A stretch of DNA of 64,000 nucleotides, taken from the NCBI GenBank assembly GCA_009741485.1, contig CM019214.1, positions 25,893,695 through 25,957,694 of the forward strand. The letters run 5' to 3'. This stretch comes from Malurus cyaneus samueli. Taxonomy: Eukaryota; Chordata; Aves; Passeriformes; Maluridae. Positions 10,225 through 22,900 of the stretch are shown piece by piece (position 1 is the stretch's first letter; each line of letters begins with the position of its first letter). The notes under the pieces are model-generated. The model worked only from the letters and a program-made list of their open reading frames with translations. It was not told the DNA's origin and made no database searches. The position numbers were made by a program, and so were the translations under genes.

Positions 10225-12119
10225 CCCAATTTATTTAAAATTAGTTCTGTCATAATTGTTGTTGCTATTTTTGACTCATAAAAGTTCATCTGTTGGGATT
10301 AAATAAATGATTAAAGGTGGAATTTTTTCCTAACATGATTCAGTTATTTATTATATATCATATATTTATGTAATGTCTGTCAAAGGTGTTGAGACTGAAG
10401 AGGTATTAAGACTGAAGTAAACCTTCTTCTGTTCTGTTTATTCCAGAGCACAGTAACAGCATCACTGAGATTTTTTTGATAAATGAAAAGGTATTTTCTC
10501 TGAACTAAATGTATTCCAAGACCTTTGTTTATTATGCTGTAGCATATTGCCCTTGCAATCACACATACATTTCAAAATTTCTCAGTTTTCCCAGGGAAAA
10601 AAAAGTTTATGGACCAGTGCCGTAATACATTTTGAACAATATCAGAATGACCAGGCAACATCCAGAGAGAAATACAATTCTCAAACAGTATTTACTAATA
10701 TATAAAATTAATCTTCTGCACAGTTCTTCTATTACCATACTTTCATTATTTACTCTACAAATACTTCTGCTTTCAATTCATACAATTGATCTATGTGTGC
10801 TCTTGAGAGTCATGAAGAAAAAATATACTTTTTAGAAAACTAGGGATCAATATCACTAATAATAAGGGGGCTAATAACTAGAAAGTCAATGGATATTTTA
10901 TTTGATTTTTTTATTTAATGTTCTTAGTTACTTATTATAAGTAAAATATGCAAATAGTAGTAATTACTGCAAAGATAATGTGAAATTCAGGATAAGTGAA
11001 TGAGCTCTTTGGATATCGTGAATGAGCTCAGTAGCTTTAATGCAGTCAGATGCCAATTTTCTTGAACAGGGAATCTGAAGGCTTAAAGAAAATTATTTTG
11101 TTGTCCTTTTAAGAGAAATAAGAACAAACTTGTCTCCACAAGAAAAAAATCAGATAAACAGAATAACATTAAAGTAAAAAGGCTCCTGATTTACATTGAT
11201 GTGTTTGCAAAACAAATATAAATTATAGATTTTCCAGTAATTTCTTGGAATGAATTGCTGAAAATTTTATTTTGTACAGACAGTACAGAGCAACAGGCTC
11301 TTCATTTGATTCTGACAAGAGGGAAGATTTCCACTGTGCAAAAGGTGAGGTATGGGCAAAGGTTTGGTACATTTCTTCAGTTTAGTAAGCCTACTCAAGA
11401 TCATTCTTGTGTAGTGACAGATCTGTCAAAAACAAATTAAAGCCACTTGACTTTTAAGTTTAAGAATCTGTAAAAACCAGGTGGGAATACTGAACATAAG
11501 TAAAACATGAAAATACTGTCCAGCTTCAAATGAAGGTGGAACAGGACCAAAGGAAACACAAACACAGAGCAGATCATTGAATTTCTTATACATGGCAAAT
11601 TAGTAAATACATATTCCTCAGCAGATTATTTTTTTAATTAATTTTAAATAATTATAAGATACAGAATTGTCAAGAAAAAAATATATTGAAATAAGTTTAT
11701 TTATTTACCTTATTTGTTTTGTGAGGGAACAGAAGATGTTAGCTGAGAAGAATATGATAGGAGTTATAGGAAAGAATGTGACTAAAACATAGGTGAAGAA
11801 GCTACTGGGAGTCCCTTTAAATGCACTAATTTCCCCACTGCAGCTTCTCAGGACAAAACTATAGAGATACTGAAGATCCCTGCATGAAAGACAACATGAA
11901 GCAAAATGGTCAGTTTCATATTCTCATTTTGAATGGCTGTGGTCCTAAATATTCATGCCGCATCATTTCTTTTTCCAGTGCTACAAAACAAAATGAAAAT
12001 CCTTTATAATTACACAATTTTAACATTTTTATCAGCACACTGTAAAATATAATTATTTTCACTCTTCAGTAAAAAAAATGCCATGAATCAGTAATTTTTA
12101 TGTAAAGTTTCTGTCTCTT

Positions 12120-12225
12120 TTACATTATTTTATATTTTTATATGATTTCATATTATTTTATATTATGTTATATTCTTTTATATGATGTACCATTATGTTA
12201 TGTTATGTTTTATTATATATCACGT
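12120..12225. repeat. AT-only low-complexity repeat
   Basis: Imperfect iterations of TATATTATTTTATAT-like and ATGTTATGTT units, nearly all A and T. Confidence 0.75.
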
Positions 12226-12610
12226 AACACAAGAGAATAGGACTTTCTTTGCTGTTGCTAAAATGAATTAAATTCAAAGTTAAACCCCAGAGACTAGGAA
12301 ATCAGAAAATAATATATATGCACTCTTTAGTGTTTTCTCAAGTTTTATTCCAATAGTGTTATCGTAGCAGTTGTTCCACTACGTATGTTTTCCTTCACTT
12401 TTTAATCTCATACTTTTCATAAATGAAAAAAAAAATGCCAATCAAAAATCTAGAGGCTTGGAGATAACATTTATTAAAGGGACAGGAGGTAGAGATTTAT
12501 CTGGATCTTGCTGCTTTTGTTTTAAAATATCACCTGCTGTTTTAAAGTTACAGTTGCACAGTTGAACTACATTGTGTGCTCCCTGGTCAAACAAATTGAA
12601 AGGACGACAG

Positions 12611-12624
12611 GTTACCATAGAAAC
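12611..12624 (+). promoter_or_regulatory. RFX X-box-like site (candidate)
   Basis: GTTACCATAGAAAC is two half-sites of the X-box type (GTTNCC, then RGNAAC in inverted arrangement), close to the motif bound by RFX transcription factors. It sits in a 240-bp block (12440-12680) less AT-rich than its surroundings. One motif match is weak evidence; function is inference. Confidence 0.3.
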
Positions 12625-14658
12625 AACATGGGGCAAACCTGTGATATTGTTAAAAGAAAGTAATGGTTGCAAAATGAGCAGTGCTTGAATCACAAAACCA
12701 GATGGAATGCTGAAAGAATCCCTTCACTTGAGAAAGGGCAAGTGTTTAAGGATCAGTCAGTGAGCTGCTCATCAGAGACCCACACTGTAGCAAATAGGTC
12801 CCTTCAGACTCTAAAAAAGATTCCAAGCTCAGTCCAAAATTTATTTGTAAAGTACACAAAAGTCTAGACTGAAAAGAAGAAAAAAAAAGTTTTTCAAGGT
12901 ATTGAGTCTCAATGGTAGAACCAGTTAATCAACAAGGTAAAGAAAACTCACAATCCCCTGAGTTGTGACTGAAAAATATTTTAAAATGGGGTATAAAGAG
13001 AAAGACACTGATGAAATGCAACAGGCAAATGAAATTGAATATATTTATAGGAAATGCTCAAAAAAGAAAATGAGGACTGCTGGCCAAATATTCAATAGCA
13101 TTCCCGTTTCAGAAGATTTTGGATAGAAATAATGGAGTTGTCTTCTCCATAAGCCCTAAGAAGAATAAATGAGTAGTCAGGTAAAATGAAGCCCAGCACA
13201 GGGTAGTTCAGATGTTGTACCCTGAGGTTATCCTCTAATAAAAAAAAACGTTCTGTAACATCATAAGCTCCACAGATGGCAAGACCCTATATGTGTCAAG
13301 AGAAGAAGAGTCATGGTTGTGGTTTTGACCATATTGTGTGTCACTCTTTTTGGCTTTGGTATATCTGGAGTCCACAGACGTTATAGATGTTAGAGACATT
13401 ACTCTCAACATGAAATGATTTTTTTTATGTTTTTTCTTCGGAATCTTTTTCTTCGGAAGGGGTTACAATTACTTGCAAAGAAAATAACAATCTTCTGCAG
13501 TGAGGATGAAGATTTGCATCAACTATATGACTCCACTGATAACATCTCTTTGTTTTTTCACCAATTTTTTATTTAAAATGCATAGCCAAATGATTAACAT
13601 CTTTTTAAAATATCATCATAATGGGTATTTAGATGGTAGAAGATGTATGAAGGAAAGGATTTAGGTCCTGTTTGAACTATGTAATTTATAATCCACTCCC
13701 CCCCAAACTTGAAAAGGAATCAGTTTTGTCCATGAATAGTGAGGCCACCAGAATACCTTTAAATAGCTCTGATTATTTTAAAGAATTTTCTATGTGCATT
13801 ATTTCAGAAATAGAAAGAAATATTTTCCCACTGCATATGATAACCAATAACATTGACAAGAAAGATAGTCTGGCACACCTACCAAGATCAAAGGACTACA
13901 ATGTCATTTCATTGGACAGAATCCTTAAAATTAGTCAAGCAGCTACCTTCTTTAAGAATTAAAACTGTATCATAATATTTTTAAAAGTTAAATCGTGTTT
14001 CTCCGTGATGAGGCTTCAAGAAGCATTTGAGTTGTAAATTTAGATTTTCATTTTATCATTGATAAAATATCGTTCTTGTATTTGTGTGAGTTAGAATTCT
14101 GTATTCTATTTTTAATGTCAATAACTTTGCCTTTACAATAGATTGCTTAGGTTTTTGTTTGTTTTCAGAAATGCCTAGCTTTACTGGCTCTTTGACTCAC
14201 CTCAAAATTTTAGGGAAGCTAAGAGCCATAAGGTACATGGCACATATTCCAAAATGCTTGGGTATGGCAATGCTCTGAGAATAATTTAAGAGAAACAGAG
14301 ACTGCCCTTTTCTGTAACTGAGCTAGGTGGTTACTTCCTTAGATCTAAATCAATGAGTAACGATCTAAATGACTAGGAGAGCAAAGAAAGCTTAATGAAG
14401 AAAGCTGTTTCAGCTTCCACACCACTCTGAAAGGGACAGCTTTTGAGCAAACACAGTGAGCTTCTGGCTTGTGAATACACTCAAACAAACCTTCCATCTT
14501 AAAAGCTCCCAATTTTCAACAGAAGGTTCCATTCTTCTAGAAAAGACAAAATACTTGTAGGCAAAAATTTTGCTTTCTTTTTTTTATGCTGCTAGCTTCT
14601 ATATAGTTAAGCATTTTCCCCTATGTTATTAACAGTTTTCTATTAAATGTAAAAGGAA

Positions 14659-14811
14659 GGAAATTAGTTGAGTTGGTTAGTGCATGGGCTCTAATAATAA
14701 TAATGGCAGGGTTTGTGGGTTCAATTCCCATATGGGTCATTCACTTAAGAGTTGGATTTCCTGATCCTTGTGTATCTCTTCCAACTCGGAAGATTCTGTA
14801 ATGTCTGTAAT
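14659..14811 (+). mobile_element. tRNA-Ile/CR1 composite SINE (TguSINE1-like)
   Basis: The first 81 bp (14659-14739) resemble isoleucine tRNA. A box-A-like segment (TTAGTTGAGTTGGTTAG) is followed by an anticodon-stem region with CTAATAA and a strong box B (GGTTCAATTCCC in a T-arm context), ending GGGTCA. The remaining 72 bp resemble the end of CR1 (TGATCCTTGTG, TCTTCCAACTC, then GATTCTGTAATGTCTGTAATG). A tRNA-Ile head with a CR1 tail is the architecture reported for TguSINE1, a SINE of passerine birds that relies on CR1 machinery. The AAT anticodon triplet has expanded to about four units. The tRNA part has mismatched stems and is not a functional tRNA gene. Confidence 0.88.
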
Positions 14812-15102
14812 GAAATGGGAAGAGAAACAAAGAAGGTGATATGGAGAAATAATCACAGAGGATAAATATATTCTGTATTTCAGTGTATTGCAGTTGTAAG
14901 CACGTCCTTTCAGATTTATGCTTTCATGCTCTAAAGAAACAATAATCTGACCTCTCATGCAGCACCCACCACAGACAGGGATGTCTACATTGGAGCCTTA
15001 ACCTCACAAGTTCCTGGGCAGCTGTGAGGAGGTAGAAAATACTCATATAACAGGTGACCTTCTCATTCCTGGGCGTGAATATAGTGCAAAGGATAATACC
15101 AG

Positions 15103-15142
<40 letters not shown>
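15103..15142. repeat. Poly(A), 40 nt
   Basis: Uninterrupted A run. The sequence 5' of it is not recognisable as a retroposed gene, and no flanking duplication is obvious. Confidence 0.95.
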
Positions 15143-15143
<1 letters not shown>

Positions 15144-18100
15144 ACCCTACAAATCCCAAACCCTAACATACACAAACCAAACCCAGTAAATATTAATAAT
15201 AAAAACCTCAACAAAAACTCTTGTGCTCTTGTGTTGGGGTAGTAAGTCAGTAATAAAATCGTCAGTGATTTTACTTCTGTTTGATGTACTAATGTCAGTT
15301 GACAGAAGTGCTGCCTAATTATCTATGACAAGGAGAAAAAAAAAATGAAAAGCCATAAATAAAATGCTAAAAGTAGAGAACTGTGGAGAAAAAAACTTCA
15401 GTCTAAATGAGCCGAATACTTTCAAATTATGTGAGTGAAAAAATCATCAGCAAAGAGAAACATGAGCCAAAATACAGATTTTACATTGCTCTAAGCATTT
15501 CTAAGTTCTTTTTCAAAGAAGAGATCACTTTTACATTTTTGTACCATTCTGGAAAGAGCAGAAACCACAGATGACAGATTTTAGACACCTAAGCTCAGAG
15601 TATATTCAACAAAACTACCTGAACTTTCCAATCAGCTATGGGAAACATATCAAAGAGGTGACCGAGATAATTGATTATAGTTCTGTGGTGGCTGCTGTGA
15701 CTTAGGTGTGTCAAGGTAGACTTGATTCCACATGATTCTGCCAAAGACTAGCAACAAATTTCCTTTCTAGATGTGTATCACTAAACTAATTCTGTTTTCA
15801 TTTCCTTCAGACAGATCATGGGACCAAAGAGCATTTCCTGTCCCCTAAATCTGACTGTGAACACTGATTGTCACAGATGTCAGCTGGGGAGAAGATTTTT
15901 TTCGGAAGACTACTCCTTTTTCAAGGATGGAAACATAGGTCCATGATCTGAAACTCCACAGAACAGATTTGTTCCTCAATTTTGAAATAACCTCTGAGCT
16001 ATAAAACCATTAGTTTCACATATTTGAATTATTAAATATATCCTTTAAGGGTACAAATCCCTGAGAAAGAGGTATAGTCCATTCAGCACTCAGCTAATAC
16101 ACATCTATGTTTTTTAAGCCTAAGGAGAACTACTTCATTTTAATTATTTTTACTTTAAAGTTTGTTAAACTAGGTTCTTTAGAATAACTCTGATAATATA
16201 CCTATATCTTGAAATTTAGACTAGGTGCAGAGACATTAACTCAAAGAGAATCTGATAGACATATACAGTTATTAGAGTTCTTAAGTGTCAACAATATTTT
16301 TATCTGCACTATCAAAAATTATTACTGGTTTTTGTCAACAAAACTATTTGGAGGTAGACTCCAGTTTAGGAATCATTCTGGGTTCTCAGATATCTGATAA
16401 TCTGGACAAGGACAAGAACAAACTTTTGAGGCCAGGACCAAGTCATGCCATATTCAGGGTGTAACTATTGAAACTTTTTATAGCCCCATATGACTTTTTA
16501 TAAGACTGAATTCGGAAAACACATTCAGTGTTGAATATCCAATGATGAAACATTTCTATATGTTGGATGCCATAAACAGCTGGAATAACATGGGTAGGGA
16601 CTTCATGTAAATGTGATGTTCATTGGCAGTATTGTAACAAAATAACATCAATGATGGGGTAGATCCTTAGGCTTTATACTTTGAGTGAACACCCATTCCT
16701 TTGTAGTCCAGTTTATTTCAAGGGGGTAACGTACAGAATGAAGCTCTTTCAGTGTAAATAAAACTACCATCATGAGAGTTTACACAAGTCTGAGTCAGTG
16801 TCTACAGAGGTGGATGAGTATGAACATCAAAAATATTCAGTCAATGAAACTTTTGAGGTTTGCTGCTATCTCACTATTTTCTAACTGAAAAGCAGAAATA
16901 TCTGTGGTAAAAATTAAATTGCTCACATTTATTGGCATGCTAATAAAGTAAGAATACATTTTTAGGTATAGAATCATTTTATAAACACACACTATTTTTT
17001 ACCAGAATAAATAGTTTTGTGGGCAGACATATACTTTTATGTCAGTGTTTCAACTACCTGGCCCAGTTCTTTCAAATTTTTTTAGGCTGCACACTTTTAA
17101 GGTTTCTTAGTAAAAGAGTTTTGGGATCCAATAAATTTATGCCCATTTTACAATAAGAGGTATAAGGTTCGTATGACAGCAATAGTGAAATAATAATAGA
17201 AAATCTTTTTCGCAAATCTCTGCTGTTTTCCTCTGTATTCTGTCCCTTGCACAAGCTGAAACTATAGTTTTTGTCTTTTGAGATGGAAAACAAAAATGAA
17301 AGAAGAAAAGCACAGAAGATATATACAGAGAAAAACATCTCTTTAATTTTTAGTTCAAAAGAAGCATTCCTTTAAATTATGCCTTTGCTGAAATCCCTAA
17401 TTAGCTATATTTTAAAAGTTGCTGAAATAAAGAATGTATCATCCAATAAAACAACTTGACTCATTAAAGAAGAATGTAATAATTTATTTTTAATACCTAG
17501 TCTTAAATGAAAGCATCTGTTTCCACTTCAGTTAAAATTAAATGTTTAGAATTAATTTGTTAAAAGTAGGTAGAACTTTAAGTGTCTCATCATCAAGAAT
17601 TTGATTAGTATTTTTTATAGCACTGATAATAAAAGACACACTTGTGATTCCTGTGGAGTTCTCATTTAATATTGAAGTTTCTCATTAAAATACCTTCATT
17701 TAGCACACAATTTAAAAGTGTTTCTAAGAGCTTCCATGCTGGATTATCTAGTTGTAATTTTAACTATTACTTAATAACTTGAATTCATAATACCAGTACT
17801 ATTCCCTGACTATCTTTAGCTTCTGCTCAGGTGGATGATGAAGTTGTTTTGCCTGTACACTGTCTGCATATTGGAACATTTATTTTAATAATGTAATATT
17901 TTGTTTATATGTAGGCATTAACTAAAAATATAGTTATGTAATTTCATAAGGCTGGAAACTTCATGTCACTTACTGACATTGAAACAATGAAAATAAGGCT
18001 TTAATTATAGGAGGATGGGGAAAAAATGGTGTTACTGAGATGCACGCTGTCACAAAGCAGCCTAAATATAGCATTGGGCAGAAGAGGATATTCCCATTGT

Positions 18101-18765
18101 AGGTTGGAGGCAGAACACTGTATGATAATTCTCGTACGTGTGCCTTCCATAAAAATTATAAACAGGTTTTGAGAGTACAAGATGAGCCAGAAGAATGGTC
18201 ATAAATTTCCCTTTAATGATAACACAGCGGAATTTCTATAGATAGCAACGCAGCACAAAATTTATGAAACTTCTGCCCACCTATGAGATAATCTGCCAGC
18301 TTAGCTCTGAGGAAATGGGGAAATTGCACAGGTCAGCAGGGTTAGCTACAACCTTACATCCCGAAACCTGAGGCAACTCCATCATTACAGTCAATTTCAT
18401 GGCTACTGTGCATTGACAAAATAAGAGATCCTTGTATGAAATTAACTTCTACAAAAGACATGTTTTGTCTTTTTAAATTTTTCTAACACATCTATTCTGT
18501 TAAAATATATTTTCTCTGTTAACCTGTTCATTTCTCAAACATATTTTGTGTAGCTAGATTGTTTTTCTGTAAACTTAGAAGACAATCAGTCTTCTAAGAT
18601 GTTGCAAGACATGAACTTATGTTTTTCCAAGCCACAATACAGTCTTGATACATTTTTGGGTATATTCTTATTTAACATTTTTACTCCAGTTTCTGAATTT
18701 CTCAGGAGACTTTGAAGCTTAAGTTGTGTAGCAATAGTAAAAAAGAAAAGAAATATCCATGCTTT

Positions 18766-18840
18766 TATATATAAGTATGTATGTGTGTATATATATAATC
18801 AATATATCTCATTTGATATTAATGAGATTATATCTCGTTA
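18766..18840. repeat. TA/TG-rich simple repeat
   Basis: Imperfect TATATA, TATG and ATATCT iterations. Contains the near-palindrome ATCTCATTTGATATTAATGAGAT. Confidence 0.7.
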
Positions 18841-19336
18841 GATTTTCTTCAATCTACAGAAATGCTCTTAAACACCCTTAGTGTTTGAGGCTGAAACATG
18901 TTATAAAATAACATTTTTATACCTACCATGTTCTTATCAATCCACAACTTGTGAAGCTTTATACAACACTAAGGAATCGAATATTTTATGAAAACTGTGC
19001 AGAAATTATATTTAATATAATGTCTGTCAGGAGCAAACAGCTTTCTTTCATTTTGTGACAGTCAAATGATTCAATACCCTGCTCTAATAGCTATTTTGGG
19101 CTTTGAAATACTTTGATTATTTCAGTAATTCCAGTTACAGCATGGCACCAGAAAGAGTTCTGTTAGTGGAACTAAAAAAGTGATGAGTTGTCTGTTAAAA
19201 AGATGGAAGGTATCTAAATCTTAATACAAGATGTTGAAAATGAAGACAGAAGGAGGGCAAGAATCCACACCGATCAATTATGAACCAAAGATGCTTCCCT
19301 CTATATAATACAGTATTTTCACACATGCTCCCAAAA

Positions 19337-19925
19337 TTGAGGTAGCCAGCTCCCTTATCACCCTTGGATGGATCCCATCTGGTCCCATGGACTTGTGTGA
19401 ATCCAAGGGGCTCAGCAGATCACCATCTACCTCTTCAAGGATTGCATGAGGTTTATTCTGTTCCCATCCCTGTCAACCACCTCAGGAGGCCCCCGTCCTG
19501 AGGATAGCCTTTCTTACTCTTGAAGACTGAGACAAAGAAGGTGACAAGTACCTCACTCTTTTCATCACCTTTGGTGACTATTTTCTCCACCATATCCAAT
19601 GAAGAATGGAGGTTTTCTTTTCACCCTGTTTTGTTATTAATATATTTATAAAAATCCTTTTTATTATCCTCTACACAAGTGGCCAGATTAAATTTTAACT
19701 GGGCTTTCACCTTTCTAATTCTCTTACTACATGCCCTACCAATATCCTTAAACATTTCCTGAGTTGCCTGCTCATTTTTCCAAGGGTGATACTTAACTTT
19801 TTTTTTTTTTTTTTTCCTTTTTTTTCTTAAGAACCTGTAGCCTTTGCTTCTGCACTTAAACCTGCAGTTGTTGCTATGTTTCTCCCTGGCAGGAATGAAA
19901 TGGTTCCTGGATCTGTGCTGCATTT
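19337..19925 (-). mobile_element. CR1 LINE fragment (ORF2 central region)
   Basis: A minus-strand CR1 covering the ORF2 stretch between endonuclease and reverse transcriptase. The minus frame at 19621-19923 contains KVKAQLKFNLATCVEDNKK followed by DFYKYINNK, a signature CR1 block. The left part (19337-19620) corresponds to the adjoining region, including the 'cccatggacttgtgtg' segment. A T-rich expansion (19797-19826) inserts a lysine run into the frame. Truncated at both ends and not functional. Confidence 0.92.
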
Positions 19926-22900
19926 TGATCTAAACACACTTTAGGTAGGAGTTTAATCAAAGACTTAATCTTCTGTGTCAACAGTTTGTGCATGGATAGC
20001 TCTCAATGTTTACTGCATACATTCTGTGTTGACATTTATGCTCCAAGCAATCTCCAGCAGTAGTACTTTGTCTTTTGATTATATCATAGGCTCTGTGAGT
20101 GTTGGATTATATAAAGTAAAACTATGTTTTGGTTTTGCTTGAATACGTAGATAGTTGCTTCTGCTTTATAACTGCATAAATGACTTTTCACGGACCCAGT
20201 TTTCTTAAATGTTGCAATGGCTTAAAATTCAGTTACATTAACATTTGCCTTTAAGAAAACATCATTTGCAGTCAACACATTCTATATAATATCCACAGGA
20301 ATGCCATTTAAAAGAGTGCATAAACACAGCCAAGTAAACTGCTAATTTTATTCCAGAAAAAGTTTGCCTAACTTTTTGTGTGTTTTCAAAACCTTATTTC
20401 TTTTTCACAAAACCCAAATTTATCTTTCCACAAAGGTACAAAAGTATCACTGATGCTTTGTGACTGACTTACATTGACTTCTCCAACTCCACTTTCACCC
20501 GTTCCACAGAGTTTCCAAAGGCCCATTTTTGCCCATAACGTTATCCATTTTTAATTTTCTTTGTTCTCTTTCATTCTCCAATGAAACTGTATAGGAGTTA
20601 ATATATTTTTAGTTTCCCATGTAGTGAAATTTAGTCTTTAATGTTTTAAAGGATTTGATTTACCCAGTAGGCACTAGACAAATAAATGGCATTATTTTAA
20701 TATGGATTTACTGGCAAATGAAAAAGACTTTAATCTTCCCCTTACTACTGTTTTCGGTGTTTCAGATTCAGTTTGATTTTTTGGCCTTCGCAGATGATAT
20801 GGGAATGGGATCATTTACATGGGATTTTGGGGTTCTGCCTACCTCTGTTGGGACAGGAGCTCCAGCTGCCTGCCTGCTGCTCAGAAAGCCCAGATGAAGC
20901 CCAGCAGACAAGCACAGCTCCTGTTCAGTGGCTCTGAGTTGTCAGGAGCACTCTCTGCACACACTGACCATCTGCTCTCATTCTCTGAGCACAGTTGCAG
21001 TGGACATCGGGGTGGGCAGCAGGTGTTACAGCTTTGTCCAGGATAAATACAAGGGCCACAGTCCAAGTGTGCTCTTGGTCTTACTGTAGGTGGGTCCATG
21101 TAAACCAGCAGCCTCTTCAGTTTCTTTTTGCCTGTCCAAGAAGCCAAATGTTGCCTATCAGCCATAGGTTGTTAATTTTGTCAAAATGTCTGTGATACTT
21201 TCATCTGCTCATCTTTAGTGCACTGTAAAAGGCTATTAAACCGTTGCCTTTACATAGGGAGAGAGCAGCATTCTAAATAAAAAGTGAGTGGGATTTAGAC
21301 AAAGTTCAGGAAAAAAAAAAAAAAATCTGCTCCTCCAATTATGACCAGCTGCTGTCTCTTTCGCAAGACTCCTGAACTTAATTATGTCTCTTAAAGTTGT
21401 TTGTTTTCTGTCTCTGGGAATATACAGGTTTGTCTCAGACTTTGCATGACTGAGAACTTATCAGATGTTTATAAATAGAAGTACAGAAAAAAGTCATGTT
21501 TGCAGATATATTTTCTCAGCTGGTATTTTCACAGATATCCAGTTCTTTCATTTCTCACCAAATTGTGGATCTGCCTTTTGTAAATAACAGGGAAATGAAG
21601 AGGAAAATAGTAAACATATTATCAAGATACATACACAATAGGTTAGCAGTATAATATAATGCAGTAGCAGTAAGAGCATTTGTCAAATATTTGGCTACAG
21701 TCCTGTTTTTTGCTTAATGACATTTAAAATGATGCCTCTCCCTTCTCTGAAGGAATGCTTTTACTCCCTCTCTCTATATATGTAGACTTTATTATTTAGA
21801 GGGATGCTGTCCCTCATGTTGAAATCTGTTTCTCTTGGTAAAAAAAAAAAAATATTCTTGTGGAGAAAAAATAAGTAAAGAAAGGAAAAACAAACTTCAT
21901 CATGGTTCCCTAGATCAAGAATTTCTTCATTTCTTTGGATCCAATGAATTGAGCTTAATATGCTATACTGCTTTTATACATTTTATCTAAGTTAATAATC
22001 TGAAAGAAAAAGATCTTCAAGAAGGAAATAGGATCCAGGATTCCTTCCTTCGAGTGCTCTCAGCACTAGGCCAGAGCCTAATTCTGGTGTTTACGCTTTT
22101 AAGTATTGATATTTCAGTTATTTACACAAATGTTAAAATATAGATAGGATATGTTGAGGATATCAGACTAGTCCCGTACGAAGATTGTAATGTACTCATT
22201 CCAGGATGGGGGCTTTGTTTTGTTTTGTAGTGTGGTTTTTTGTGGTTTTTTTTCCCCTCCTGAGAATGGGAAATGGATAAGGTTTCTTACAGATGTCTTC
22301 ATATCTGATTAATGTTTTAATTACCATATAGAAGAAGCATTTCCTCTTTCTGTAGTGCCAAGAGAATGAGAGCACAGACATCTAACTGCAGGAGACAGTT
22401 CTGGACTAGGAGCTCTGAGAAGTCTTCCAGCTAATCTTGAAACATAATTGAGTAGTGTTGAGCTGCACTAGGCAAATGGTAGCTACATCTTTGTCTTCTC
22501 TTTCCTATTTTTTTTTTTTTTTAGTTTATATGTGCTTTTAAGACTATATAAACTAAATGGGTTTATACCCCTTATATGGGTATAAGGGTCGACATCAACA
22601 AATGCTGGATTACCTGAATGACTGATCTTCAAAGGTAATCCCAATCAGCTTTGTCTGGAAGCCTGAAACAACTCTACAGTGAAACTTCTTGGTTTCCCAG
22701 GTGTGTCATAAAACTGAAGCAAAAGATACTTCTTAGTTATTAATGTTGTAGTTTCAGTAGAAAAATATAGTCTTTACAAGGAGAATATGGCCTTGGATTG
22801 CGAAGGAACACCTATTGTGTATTTAAATATGCATGTGTGTATATTTTAACAGTGCCAGAGAAACCACTCTAAATGTCTCCCTGACACTTCTCTGAAAAAT

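Larger units (their letters stand above)
9329..14658. other. Unique AT-rich DNA with small repeats
   Basis: No mobile element was recognised over 5.3 kb. It contains a poly(A) run at 9382-9397, a 20-bp tandem duplication at 9913-9952, a 22-bp perfect palindrome at 10203-10224 and a TATTTTATAT-rich low-complexity block at about 12120-12225. At 12440-12680 there is a more mixed-composition block with an RFX-like motif. The 96-codon frame at 13672-13962 has no recognisable domain or flanking splice sites. Confidence 0.5.
14812..19336. other. Unique AT-rich DNA with homopolymers
   Basis: No mobile element or gene was recognised. It holds a 40-nt poly(A) at 15103-15142 followed by an A/C-rich stretch to about 15215, and a TA-rich block at 18766-18840. 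The block 17990-18420 is of more mixed composition and could be a conserved non-coding element, but nothing in the sequence proves it. Confidence 0.5.

Noticed and set aside
13672..13962. 96-codon plus-strand frame in unique sequence
   Set aside because: No recognisable domain, no splice sites at its edges and AT-driven composition; 96 codons is unremarkable in 64 kb.
14659..14739. Possible tRNA-Ile gene
   Set aside because: The stems are mismatched, the anticodon loop is expanded, and a CR1-like tail follows directly. It is the head of a SINE.
15143..15215. CCCTAA-like words suggesting an interstitial telomere repeat
   Set aside because: Only isolated CCCTAA words in A/C-rich DNA, with no tandem array.
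20655..20897. 80-codon frame with a hydrophobic start
   Set aside because: It overlaps other equally long frames in the same GC-rich patch and shows no domain or homology.
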